Notes: generated by a model not told the origin, from the sequence alone. A stretch of 8,206 nt of DNA from an uncultured Gammaproteobacteria bacterium (GCA_903870185.1 CAIQCE010000305.1:1-8206); one strand, 5' to 3'; positions 1 through 7,037 are shown, counted from the stretch's first letter. Numbers and translations: made by a program.

Positions 1-1551
1 GAAATTTTTCTTTAGTAGATTAATATAGGCAATTTTTGCTTTTTTCTGTAATTCAGTTGCTTTGTTTAGCCCGGCCCATTTGGAAGTTGATGAGGCCCCC
101 TTTGAAAAGCCATTCAAGGTATTGTCTAAGACATTGAGTTGGTTGATGCCCAATAAATGATTGGGTTCATTAGGTTCAGTCAGTTGCCTTAAGCCACTTT
201 GAATTTTTTGAATCTGTGAGATATTTTTTTGGTATGAATAATGAAGTAATAAAGCGGCTGTCGTTAGGAAAAGGGCTGCGATGGGGTAAGCACTCAATCG
301 TTTCCATGTTTTTTTTAATTGATAAAGTTCTTCGCCATGAGTGGCATGGCTCAAGTGTTTAAGCAAACCCTGTGTGAAATAAATTTTAGAAGCTGAAGGT
401 TCGTTCGATCCATACAACTTAGGGAGATTGCTCGGTATCTTCGACTCATCTTGAGTCGATGCCATTGTAGGCGGTTGTTGTAGATTGCTGCAAAAGTAGA
501 TTCCTGCTAATTGAATGTTTTCATTCCATGGAAGTTCGGTCAAAAGCTGTTCTAAAAAGGGCTTTAATCGTTCTAGTTGAAGTGGAAAATCTTTGAGACG
601 GCCTCTTTTCTTTAAGCTTCGTTCTTGGTGTAATCTCCAAATCATACGCTGACTGATTTCTGTAATAAAATTGTTAAATTGTTTGTGAAAATCTTGGTGT
701 CGTTCTCGCGAAGTATTTTGAGAGGGTAGCATAAAGCCTAAAAGTTGATTACGTTCGTCTGGGCTTAAGTCATTAAAGTATTCTATAAAGCCCGACATCA
801 AATCAATCTTAGTGATGATCAGGGTCACTGGAATAATTCGTTTCAAGGATTGCAGTGATTGAATTTTTTGACCTAACTGATTGAGTAGAGAATCCCCATT
901 TTTCAAGTCAGGTTGGCATAAAGTAGAGACATCGATGACTAAGGCAACGCCGCTGAGGGGGTGTTGAGGCCGATATTCTTGGATCAATTCTAAAAATTTC
1001 TTCCAAACCAGAGGTCCTGAAGCATCATCTAAACTCGGTAGTAATTGATCGCCCGTTGCATCGATAAACACAGATTCTTCATTAAGCCACCATTGCCAGG
1101 GGTTTGATTCGGGAGTATTGCCAGCCTTTTCAAAGTTTAATTGAGAGTGAGTTAATAAACTGGTTTTGCCAGCATGACGTGGACCTATTAGTAATAACCA
1201 GGGTCTTTGATAGTGGCCGCGTAAGTGGCGGGGTTGAGCATGACTAATTTTATAAATGGCTTGTTGATAGGCTCGTTTCAAGAGTAGCCTAGGATCGGTT
1301 TCTAAATCTGAGGATTGAATATTATGATTTTCAGGTTGAGGTGACCGAAGTATTTTATAAATAATTGAGAAAATCCAATAAAAAATTAATCCTACAGTGG
1401 TGAATAATTGAAACTGCGGTAATCGAGCTTGATAGCTGTCGAGATTGATCAGCGATGGGCTTAATAGCCAGATAAAAATCAACCCCATGACGGTGAAAAT
1501 CAAAGATGGATTGACAATAATTTTTTTAAAATGATTTAGAAAGTTTTTCAT
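1..1551 (-). CDS. icmF: IcmF/TssM family secretion-complex protein, partial (C-terminus beyond window)
   Basis: The frame is open from the ATG at 1551 to the window edge, giving 517 codons. Family members run to about 1,000 residues, so roughly half is present. Two hydrophobic segments lie near the N-terminus (about residues 11-30 and 49-66). A cytoplasmic GTPase-like domain follows, with a Walker A motif GPRHAGKTS (123-131), a hydrophobic strand ending in Asp207 as Walker B, and a TKID motif (247-250) like the G4 guanine-recognition motif. A third membrane segment lies at about 421-440, beyond which the periplasmic region begins. This domain order is typical of IcmF/TssM. IcmF partners DotU to stabilise the Dot/Icm type IVB core complex, and TssM does the same with TssL in type VI secretion. 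Its start lies inside the end of dotU (26-base overlap), suggesting translational coupling. The family call is firm. The choice of IcmF over TssM is inference from the Legionellales-like context. Confidence 0.9.
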   Translation of the reverse strand, partial: MKNFLNHFKKIIVNPSLIFTVMGLIFIWLLSPSLINLDSYQARLPQFQLFTTVGLIFYWIFSIIYKILRSPQPENHNIQSSDLETDPRLLLKRAYQQAIYKISHAQPRHLRGHYQRPWLLLIGPRHAGKTSLLTHSQLNFEKAGNTPESNPWQWWLNEESVFIDATGDQLLPSLDDASGPLVWKKFLELIQEYRPQHPLSGVALVIDVSTLCQPDLKNGDSLLNQLGQKIQSLQSLKRIIPVTLIITKIDLMSGFIEYFNDLSPDERNQLLGFMLPSQNTSRERHQDFHKQFNNFITEISQRMIWRLHQERSLKKRGRLKDFPLQLERLKPFLEQLLTELPWNENIQLAGIYFCSNLQQPPTMASTQDESKIPSNLPKLYGSNEPSASKIYFTQGLLKHLSHATHGEELYQLKKTWKRLSAYPIAALFLTTAALLLHYSYQKNISQIQKIQSGLRQLTEPNEPNHLLGINQLNVLDNTLNGFSKGASSTSKWAGLNKATELQKKAKIAYINLLKKNF

Positions 1552-2455
1552 GGTCTTCTGTAGTGGGATTTTGGTTAGCAAAAGTGTTTAAGGTTTTTAA
1601 TGTTTGATCAACGGGATCAGCTAAAGACTCCAGTTGTTGATGATAGGGCCAATAGATAGCGAGTAATAGTAAAGCACTTAAAGTGACTGTCAGCCAGACC
1701 GGTGGGACACGCCATCGCATCATTTTATGGGGTTTTGAAGTGCTGTCGTGTGTGATCATCAATTGTCGACTTGGCTCACCCCGATGATGTCTGATCAATT
1801 GATAGAGGTGATCTAAAATGGTATTTAAATCATCACTGCCATTTCGTTGTCCTCTAAATTTACCTTCTAGCCCTAAGCTTAGGCAGAGGTAACTCAATTC
1901 TATTAAATCTAAATATAAAATGGGATCTTCAAAGCTACGCTCTAAAATATAAAAACATCGTTCACTGCCATCTGATTCACCTTGAAAATCTTGAAGTAAA
2001 TTTTGGCCATTCCAATTTAGTTGCTTTCCCCAGCTGGAATTTTGGATGGTTTCATCAATCAACGTGCATACCAAATAACGGGCTGCGATGACAACTTGGG
2101 GCCTGTAGCCTAATGATTGAGCCTTGTATTCAAAAGCTTTCACTTCATGGGCCAATTGTTCGCGGATCAAGTCGATTTCAGGGGTCGATTGAAGCTCCCC
2201 TAAGCGAGTCGCCATAGTCAGTAATGGACCCGCTGCAGCGACTAAGGGATTTAAAGTTCGGCTGACAGTAAAGAGTTGAGATTGAATCCGGGTTTGATTG
2301 GCTAAGCTGATTCGTTTTAAAGTCGAAGAGCTTAAGCCTGTTAGGTTGGTGCTGAGGTTTTCTTTAAGATTGGTTTCAGCCGGCTGAGGTAGTGCCTTCT
2401 CTTTGGATTTAGAGTGTTTAGGATTTGCATGGGTCTGAAGGCTTTTCGTACTCAT
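1526..2455 (-). CDS. dotU: DotU/IcmH (TssL) family inner-membrane secretion protein
   Basis: 309 residues. The family core is clear: NPLVAAAGPLL (69-79), the helix YLVCTLIDETIQNSSWG (127-143) that carries the conserved D-E and W-G, then the LLQDFQGE and ILERSFEDP blocks (153-178) and the hallmark LSLGLEGKFRGQ (192-203). One membrane helix lies at about 252-268, followed by a periplasmic tail of about 40 residues. The cytoplasmic domain is thus anchored by a C-terminal helix, as in all DotU/TssL proteins, and there is no OmpA-like peptidoglycan-binding extension. The first ~60 residues are polar, rich in Ser, Thr, Lys and Asn, and look disordered. In the family it binds IcmF/TssM and protects it from turnover. 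It is the first gene of a dotU-icmF unit; its ATG is preceded by a consensus TATAAT but only a weak ribosome site (GAG). Type IVB versus type VI assignment is inferred from context, not proven. Confidence 0.9.
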   Translation of the reverse strand: MSTKSLQTHANPKHSKSKEKALPQPAETNLKENLSTNLTGLSSSTLKRISLANQTRIQSQLFTVSRTLNPLVAAAGPLLTMATRLGELQSTPEIDLIREQLAHEVKAFEYKAQSLGYRPQVVIAARYLVCTLIDETIQNSSWGKQLNWNGQNLLQDFQGESDGSERCFYILERSFEDPILYLDLIELSYLCLSLGLEGKFRGQRNGSDDLNTILDHLYQLIRHHRGEPSRQLMITHDSTSKPHKMMRWRVPPVWLTVTLSALLLLAIYWPYHQQLESLADPVDQTLKTLNTFANQNPTTEDHEKLSKSF

Positions 2456-2488
2456 GGGCTCAATCTATTAAGGCTTTTAATGAGTTTG

Positions 2489-2494
2489 ATTATA
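2489..2494 (-). promoter_or_regulatory. -10 element of a putative dotU promoter
   Basis: The minus strand reads TATAAT, a perfect sigma70-type -10 hexamer, 34 bases upstream of the dotU ATG. No convincing -35 hexamer is found at 16-18 bases spacing (candidates such as TACCGT are poor). The promoter may be weak or activator-dependent. Confidence 0.45.
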
Positions 2495-2517
2495 CCTGAT
2501 TGAAGTGAACTACGGTA

Positions 2518-2545
2518 TTGGAGGTAGGATTCTTTATGTTATCAT
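2518..2545 (+). promoter_or_regulatory. Putative extended -10 promoter for the DUF1640-like gene
   Basis: TTGGAG (2518-2523) and TATCAT (2540-2545) are separated by 16 bases. The -10 is preceded by TG one base away (2537-2538), making an extended -10. Transcription would start near 2552, leaving a short leader with a good Shine-Dalgarno GGAGGG (2557-2562) seven bases before the ATG. It lies back to back with the dotU -10. Confidence 0.5.
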
Positions 2546-2569
2546 TTAAAAAAATCGGAGGGATGGGCT

Positions 2570-2809
2570 ATGAGACTTGAAATATTTGATACCCTGCAAT
2601 ATGTGAAGAAATTAAAAGCGGTGGGTTTTACTGAGGCTCAGGCAGAAGTTCAGGCTGAAGCTATTGCAGAGACTTTTAATGAGCAGTTAGTGACTAAGAA
2701 TAGCTTAGAATATCTGTTGGAGCGATTGGAGCATCGGCTGGTGATTAAATTGGGTATGATGATGGTCGTGACCATTGGGGTTTATTCCGCGATTATTAAG
2801 CTGCTTTAA
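2570..2809 (+). CDS. Small DUF1640/CCDC90-like coiled-coil protein with C-terminal membrane helix
   Basis: 79 residues. The opening pattern FDTLQYVKKLKAVGFTEAQA (6-25), followed by an Ala/Glu/Gln-rich helix and a stretch of the form TKNSLEYLLERLEHRL (42-57), resembles bacterial DUF1640 proteins. These are distant relatives of the mitochondrial CCDC90/MCUR1 family. Residues about 20-57 should form a coiled coil and 58-79 a single membrane helix at the very C-terminus, giving a tail-anchored inner-membrane protein. The start is fixed by GGAGGG seven bases upstream. Bacterial members have no settled function that I know of. The gene is divergent from dotU and shares the four bases TTAA of its stop with the stop of purD on the other strand. 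The family assignment is from pattern memory and is moderately sure. Confidence 0.75.
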   Translation: MRLEIFDTLQYVKKLKAVGFTEAQAEVQAEAIAETFNEQLVTKNSLEYLLERLEHRLVIKLGMMMVVTIGVYSAIIKLL

Positions 2810-4083
2810 TCAATAGCCCGATGCCCTATGTCACGTCTATAAAAGCAACTTGCCCATTGAATTTTCTGGCAACCCTCATAAGCCCATTTTTGGGCTTCTT
2901 TTACAGTATTACCTAAAGCCGTGACACATAAAACCCGTCCACCATTGGCAAGGATCTTTGATCCTTCCAGTCGAGTTCCTGCGTGAAAGACTTTAAGGTC
3001 TTTAAAGTTTTGTAGGTCTTCAAGGCCTTCTATAGGCAGGTCTTTGGGGTAAGAGGCTGGATAACCTCCAGTACACATAACCACACCTAAGGCAGGTCGT
3101 GGGTCCCATTCAATTTTGGCTGTGTCTAATTGGCCTTTCAGGGCTAGTAGACAGAGTTCTACCAAATCGCTTTTTAAGCGCATGAGTAGGGGTTGGGTTT
3201 CGGGGTCACCGAGTCGGCAATTAAACTCTAAGACCCAGGCTTTGCCAGCCTTATCGATCATTAATCCCGCATATAGGAAGCCTATGTAAATGGTTCCTTC
3301 AGCCGCCATGCCATCCACAACCGGCCGCAGCACTTGTTCAATAATCATTTGCTCCAGGGCGGCCGTTGATAGAGGTGAAGGGGAATAAGCCCCCATACCA
3401 CCTGTATTGGGCCCTAAATCCCCATCATCGCGACGCTTGTGATCTTGTGAGCTCGCCAAAGGAAGGATATTTTTCCCATCGACCAAAGCGATAAAGCTCA
3501 ATTCCTCGCCGTCTAGGAATTCTTCAATAACAATAGTTGCACCTGCAGAACCAAAGCTTTGTTGATTCAGCATAGATTCGACAGTTTCTTCAGCCTCTTG
3601 ATAATCTTGGGCAATTACAACCCCTTTCCCTTGGGCTAAGCCATCGGCTTTAATGACGATAGGGAATCGTTGGGTTTTTAAATAGTCTAGGGCAGGCTGA
3701 GTGGAAGTGAATGTCGCTGAATCTGCTGTCGGGATTCCGTGGAGTTGCATAAAAGCCTTGCTGAAGGCCTTGGAGCTTTCGAGTCGTGCAGCGGCTTGGG
3801 TGGGGCCGAAGCAGGGTATACCAGCTGCCATGAAGGTATCAACTATACCGGCAGCAAGGGCAATTTCAGGTCCGACGATACAAAGATCAATCGATTCCTT
3901 CAATGCGAATGCTTTAAGTTCTGGAATGGCATCGGCTGCTAATTGAAGGTTTTCAACTTTGGGTTCTAAAGCGGTGCCTGCGTTACCAGGAGCTACCCAT
4001 ATTTGAGTCACTTGGGGAGATTGAGCGACTTTCCATGCGAGAGCATGTTCACGACCGCCACTACCTACGATTAAAATTTTCAT
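2806..4083 (-). CDS. purD: Phosphoribosylamine--glycine ligase (GAR synthetase)
   Basis: 425 residues from the chosen start, close to the usual ~425-430. PurD joins phosphoribosylamine and glycine with ATP to give GAR, the second step of de novo purine synthesis, in the cytoplasm. Diagnostic motifs are GSGGREHALAWK (7-18), the ATP-grasp segment IKADGLAQGKGVVIA (144-158), QDHKRRDDGDLGPNTGGMG (213-231), the metal/ATP-binding EFNCRLGDPETQ (286-297), and the end FYRRDIGHRAI (414-424). The upstream bases read TTG-ATG-ATG. I chose the last ATG (4083) because homologues start MKILIVGSGG and it lies seven bases after GAGA; 4086 and the TTG at 4089 remain possible. The usual neighbour purH lies more than 1 kb upstream on the same strand, separated by two other genes, so purD is probably transcribed on its own here. 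Confidence 0.97.
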   Translation of the reverse strand: MKILIVGSGGREHALAWKVAQSPQVTQIWVAPGNAGTALEPKVENLQLAADAIPELKAFALKESIDLCIVGPEIALAAGIVDTFMAAGIPCFGPTQAAARLESSKAFSKAFMQLHGIPTADSATFTSTQPALDYLKTQRFPIVIKADGLAQGKGVVIAQDYQEAEETVESMLNQQSFGSAGATIVIEEFLDGEELSFIALVDGKNILPLASSQDHKRRDDGDLGPNTGGMGAYSPSPLSTAALEQMIIEQVLRPVVDGMAAEGTIYIGFLYAGLMIDKAGKAWVLEFNCRLGDPETQPLLMRLKSDLVELCLLALKGQLDTAKIEWDPRPALGVVMCTGGYPASYPKDLPIEGLEDLQNFKDLKVFHAGTRLEGSKILANGGRVLCVTALGNTVKEAQKWAYEGCQKIQWASCFYRRDIGHRAID

Positions 4084-4102
4084 CATCAAGTCTCAAAGGT
4101 TA

Positions 4103-4130
4103 TTGCCAATTTTTTCTTGGGTAATATACT
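4103..4130 (+). promoter_or_regulatory. Putative sigma70-type promoter for the HAD-like gene
   Basis: TTGCCA (4103-4108) and TATACT (4125-4130) each match the consensus in five of six positions and are spaced by 16 bases. Transcription would begin near 4137, giving a leader of about 63 bases before the ATG at 4200. Confidence 0.55.
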
Positions 4131-4133
4131 AAC

Positions 4134-4162
4134 GCATATTGTGCCTCTTAGACGATAGTCAA
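4134..4162 (-). promoter_or_regulatory. Weak candidate promoter for purD
   Basis: The minus strand has TTGACT (4157-4162), then 17 bases, then ATATGC (4134-4139), a poor -10. It overlaps the plus-strand start site of the HAD-like gene, so the two divergent promoters would share the same ~60 bases. I see no sequence resembling the E. coli PurR box here. Confidence 0.25.
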
Positions 4163-4199
4163 TTGAGGGTCTTTACGAAAAACCGAAAGGAATAATACC

Positions 4200-4940
4200 A
4201 TGAGCAAAGAATCGAGAATTTTAATTAAACTAGGTTTGGTTTTAGATACCGATATCTCTCGTGCCATTGGCTCCTTTTGTACGCAATTAAATATCCCTCC
4301 AGCGCAAGCAGTGTCAATTCTAAAGAAAGAGGAAACCCGAACCTTAATCGATGCTTATAAAAAAGGTGATAAATCCACGGACGAATTTTTTGCTTCATTG
4401 AAATCAATTATTGTGGCAGAAGGCATTAATATTGCTGAATTAGAAGCGAGAGATGTCAATTGGGCCAAGAATGCCTGGAATGCTCAGACTAAAGTTGATC
4501 CAGCACGTATCGCTCAATTACATGCTTTGGCGGAAGAATCTGAGCTCTATATTTTCAGTGATACCAATCCTGCTCATATGGAAGCGATCGGAGGAGTAAA
4601 GGCGTTAGCTGAGCAATTAGGTATCGAGGGATCACGAATATTTCTTTCATATCAAGCTAAGCGTTTAGATATTTTTAAAGACGCATTTGCAGCTTGTTTT
4701 GCTGAACAGAATCCCGATATGCCTGTGATACTGGTTTTAGGTGCAGCCCCAAGCCCACATCAGACTCTGCTAGAGGCGGCTATCGATGCCGCTATGCTGG
4801 AAGAGGCTCATTCTACAGTAGGTGGGAAAGATGAGGCTCATGAAGTACGCTGGGATCCAGCAGCCGGTGATTTAAAAACATTAGTGGATGAAAAAATTGC
4901 TGAAGTGGCTCCACGTCGTGGTTTTGGTGCGGGAATGTGA
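4200..4940 (+). CDS. HAD-like protein with degenerate catalytic motifs (probable pseudo-hydrolase)
   Basis: 246 residues. The layout follows YihX-type (class IA) HAD phosphatases. An N-terminal strand leads into a helical cap containing DAYKKGDKSTDEFF (51-64), a position where HAD relatives have a similar 'ERGEIS-x-EEFF' pattern. Motif II follows as YIFSDTNPAHMEAI (117-130), then SYQAKRLDIF (150-159) around motif III, then a strand VILVLGAAPSPHQTLLEA (176-193) at motif IV. Where active enzymes have FDLG, this protein has IKLG (9-12), so the nucleophile Asp is Lys10. The motif IV acidic pair is replaced by Gly181-Ala182. Phosphatase activity is therefore unlikely, and a binding or regulatory role is inferred. 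The C-terminal ~45 residues (200-246) are not part of the usual fold. AAAGGA lies eight bases before the ATG. The gene is divergent from purD and ends three bases from the convergent 74-residue gene. Fold assignment is by motif alignment by eye. Confidence 0.7.
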   Translation: MSKESRILIKLGLVLDTDISRAIGSFCTQLNIPPAQAVSILKKEETRTLIDAYKKGDKSTDEFFASLKSIIVAEGINIAELEARDVNWAKNAWNAQTKVDPARIAQLHALAEESELYIFSDTNPAHMEAIGGVKALAEQLGIEGSRIFLSYQAKRLDIFKDAFAACFAEQNPDMPVILVLGAAPSPHQTLLEAAIDAAMLEEAHSTVGGKDEAHEVRWDPAAGDLKTLVDEKIAEVAPRRGFGAGM

Positions 4941-4943
4941 TCT

Positions 4944-5168
4944 TCAAACAGGTTTATTTTTTGCAGCCCAATCTAATGCTTGATCAAGCTTTGCCATAGC
5001 ATTTGCTTTATGAAGCCATTTTTCAGATTCAGGTGCAACTTCACCCGCTTTGATAATCCAGGTTCCATTCTCCAGTGGGTCAATCAAAACCATTTTTCCA
5101 GCGAATTCTTTCCCTAAAAAAAGTTGTCCGTCAGAATCAATTATTTTAACTTGTATATTTGAGCTCAT
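4944..5168 (-). CDS. Small conserved-looking protein, possibly AbrB/MazE-like or orphan antitoxin-like
   Basis: 74 residues, not firmly recognised. The first ~45 residues alternate in the manner of a small beta domain (IQVKIIDSDGQLFL, then GKMVLIDPLENGTWIIKAGE). The rest is a helix pair containing SEKWLHKANAMAKLDQALDWAAKNKP. This resembles short proteins sometimes annotated as AbrB-like or antitoxin-like, but I cannot see a certain swapped-hairpin signature and there is no adjacent toxin gene. It starts six bases after the purH stop on the same strand, so it is probably the last gene of a fis-purH unit. The only ribosome-site candidate is an AGG at the end of purH, suggesting coupled translation. 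It ends three bases from the convergent HAD-like gene. Function unknown. Confidence 0.7.
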   Translation of the reverse strand: MSSNIQVKIIDSDGQLFLGKEFAGKMVLIDPLENGTWIIKAGEVAPESEKWLHKANAMAKLDQALDWAAKNKPV

Positions 5169-5174
5169 AGTATG

Positions 5175-6737
5175 CTAATGCCTAAAATGCCGCACCCCGG
5201 TGAAAACCATTGCAATTCCAGCTCGATCTGCAGCTTCGATAACCTGAGGATCGTTTTTAGATCCACCTGGTTGAATGATGGCTTTAACGCCTGCTGCAAT
5301 AGCGGTTTCGATTCCATCTGCAAAGGGGAAGAAAGCATCGGAGGCCATCACAGCACCTTCTACATTCAGGCCTACTTCTTTGGCTTTTAATAGGGCGATT
5401 TCAGCACTGAAGACTCGGCTACACTGACCAGCGCCGATGCCGAGAGTCGATTGGTTTTTGGCATACACAATTGCATTCGATTTTACCCATTTCACAACAT
5501 GCCAGGCAAAGAGTAAATCTTCGTATTCTTCTGAGGTAGGCTGACGTTGAGTCACGCATTGGAGTTCAGAGGATTGAACAGAACGTTGATCTGTTTCTTG
5601 CAATAGCAACCCACCGCTGATGGAGTAATGACTTAAGCTTGTTGAGTTCGATGGTGATTGATAAGTTAAAACACGAACATTAGGTTTGGCTTTAAATAAA
5701 TTTAATACATCTTCACTAATACTCGGGGCTAGAATTACTTCTACAAATTGTTGAGCGAGTATTGATTCAGTCGTAAGGTAATTGAGAGGGCTGTTGAAGG
5801 CGATAATGCCACCAAAGGCTGAGTTTGGATCAGTATCATAAGCCCGTTGGTAAGCCGTGAGTTGATCGGAGGCTTGAGCCACTCCGCAAGGCGTGCAGTG
5901 TTTAATGATCACGCATGCTGGTTGCTTTAAATCTTGAACACAGCGAATCGCAGCATCACTGTCGAGCAGATTGTTAAATGATAATTCTTTGCCTTGTAGA
6001 AAATTAGCATGCGCTAATCCGGTTTGGCTTTGATCCCTATACCAGGCAGCTCTCTGATGAGGGTTTTCTCCATAACGAAGTTCTGTTTTTTTGGTGTAAT
6101 GTTCTCTGTAAGTTTCAGGGAAAAGTTCAGGACTCTCTGAATTTTTCGAAAAATACTGCGCAATTAATCCATCATAGTGAGCCATTTCGCTAAACACTTT
6201 TTCGGCTAATTGACGGCGAGTTGCTAAAGTGGTTCCACCCAATTGTTCGATTTCATCGATAATTTTATCGTAGTCATTGGGATCGATTACAGCGGAGACT
6301 GATTCGAAATTTTTAGCCGCTCCTCGAAGTAAAGTGGGTCCGCCTATATCAATATTTTCTATTGCTTCATTTTCCGTGCAATCGGGATTTGAAGAAACTT
6401 TTTCAAATGGATAAAGATTGACGATCACAAGATCGATGGTTTCAATTCCATGCAGCGTTAAAGTGGGTTCGTCTAGATTGCGCCTTGCGAGAATGCCGGC
6501 ATGAATTCTATGATTTAAAGTCTTAACTCGTCCCCCCAGCATTTCAGGGATACCTGTGTAATCTGAAATCTCAGTGACGACAAAGTCATTTTCCATTAAG
6601 AATTTTGCTGTGTTTCCTGTTGCTAGGATTCGGATCTTCGAATTTTTAAGTGTTTCGGCTAACTTCAATAGATGAGTTTTGTTAGCCGTGCTAATAATTG
6701 CATTTTTAATGGGAGTGATTTTTAGATCAGAGTTCAT
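5175..6737 (-). CDS. purH: Bifunctional AICAR formyltransferase / IMP cyclohydrolase
   Basis: 520 residues, near the usual ~520-530. PurH carries out the last two steps of IMP synthesis: formylation of AICAR with 10-formyltetrahydrofolate, then ring closure. The N-terminal MGS-like cyclohydrolase domain covers about 1-150 and contains VTEISDYTGIPEMLGGRVKT (54-73) and ENIDIGGPTLLRGAAKN (127-143). The transformylase domain has RYGENPHQRAAWY (221-233), FNNLLDSDAA (254-263), the catalytic Lys279-His280 in IKHCTPCGVA, AFGGIIAFN (307-315), and NQSTLGIGAGQCSRV (428-442). It ends DAFFPFADGIETA (467-479) and GVRHFRH. The N-terminal phosphate-binding stretch is unusual: STANKTH (16-22) where most have SVSDKTG, and ATGNTAK (39-45) where most have STGGTAK. 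The start ATG overlaps the fis stop as TAATG, so translation is probably coupled. There is no strong ribosome site of its own. Confidence 0.97.
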   Translation of the reverse strand: MNSDLKITPIKNAIISTANKTHLLKLAETLKNSKIRILATGNTAKFLMENDFVVTEISDYTGIPEMLGGRVKTLNHRIHAGILARRNLDEPTLTLHGIETIDLVIVNLYPFEKVSSNPDCTENEAIENIDIGGPTLLRGAAKNFESVSAVIDPNDYDKIIDEIEQLGGTTLATRRQLAEKVFSEMAHYDGLIAQYFSKNSESPELFPETYREHYTKKTELRYGENPHQRAAWYRDQSQTGLAHANFLQGKELSFNNLLDSDAAIRCVQDLKQPACVIIKHCTPCGVAQASDQLTAYQRAYDTDPNSAFGGIIAFNSPLNYLTTESILAQQFVEVILAPSISEDVLNLFKAKPNVRVLTYQSPSNSTSLSHYSISGGLLLQETDQRSVQSSELQCVTQRQPTSEEYEDLLFAWHVVKWVKSNAIVYAKNQSTLGIGAGQCSRVFSAEIALLKAKEVGLNVEGAVMASDAFFPFADGIETAIAAGVKAIIQPGGSKNDPQVIEAADRAGIAMVFTGVRHFRH

Positions 6738-7012
6738 TAATCCAGATTATACTGATGAATTTTTTTACGCAATGTTCCTCTGCTAATGCCTAATACGATA
6801 GCTGCTTTACACTGATTGCCACGAGTGTATCTTAAAACGGCATTCAACAATGGAACTTCGATTTCTTCAAGTACCATGTTATATAAATTAGCGGGATCAT
6901 GACCCCCAAGCTGCGTAAAATAATTTTGAAGTGCAGATTCGACACTGCAGCGCAGGCTTTGTTGTGACTGCTGAGCTGATCGGGTAGCTAAGGCCAATTC
7001 ACTGTCCAACAT
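6737..7012 (-). CDS. fis: Fis-family nucleoid-associated DNA-binding protein
   Basis: 91 residues from the chosen start. Fis is a dimeric DNA-bending protein that acts at rRNA promoters, at recombination sites and as a growth-phase regulator. The C-terminal helix-turn-helix is highly conserved: YTRGNQCKAA (62-71) and GISRGTLRKKI (75-85), differing little from the E. coli YTRGNQTRAA and GINRGTLRKKL. The N-terminal half carries the dimer helices. I chose ATG 7012 rather than the further upstream in-frame start at 7060. AAGGA stands eight bases before 7012, and the added residues would be an unrelated hydrophobic stretch. The stop overlaps the purH start (TAATG), so the gene leads a fis-purH unit. 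The usual upstream partner dusB is not present: the next gene up is divergent and unrelated. Some Legionellales encode several Fis paralogues, so this need not be the only one. Confidence 0.95.
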   Translation of the reverse strand: MLDSELALATRSAQQSQQSLRCSVESALQNYFTQLGGHDPANLYNMVLEEIEVPLLNAVLRYTRGNQCKAAIVLGISRGTLRKKIHQYNLD

Positions 7013-7037
7013 AGTGGTTATCCTTATAAAAATGTGG

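Noticed and set aside
3701..3946. Two overlapping plus-strand ORFs of 67-81 codons inside purD
   Set aside because: They lie antisense within the well-supported purD gene, lack ribosome sites and show no recognisable protein features.
4225..4407. 60-codon minus-strand ORF
   Set aside because: Shadow frame of the HAD-like gene, with no ribosome site.
4911..4962. CCACG-T-CGTGG near the end of the HAD-like gene followed by T-runs, as a terminator
   Set aside because: The palindrome has a one-base centre, lies inside coding sequence, and the long T-run is over 30 bases away with no stem.
5172..5390. 72-codon plus-strand ORF
   Set aside because: Antisense to the conserved end of purH. Its product is low-complexity shadow sequence.
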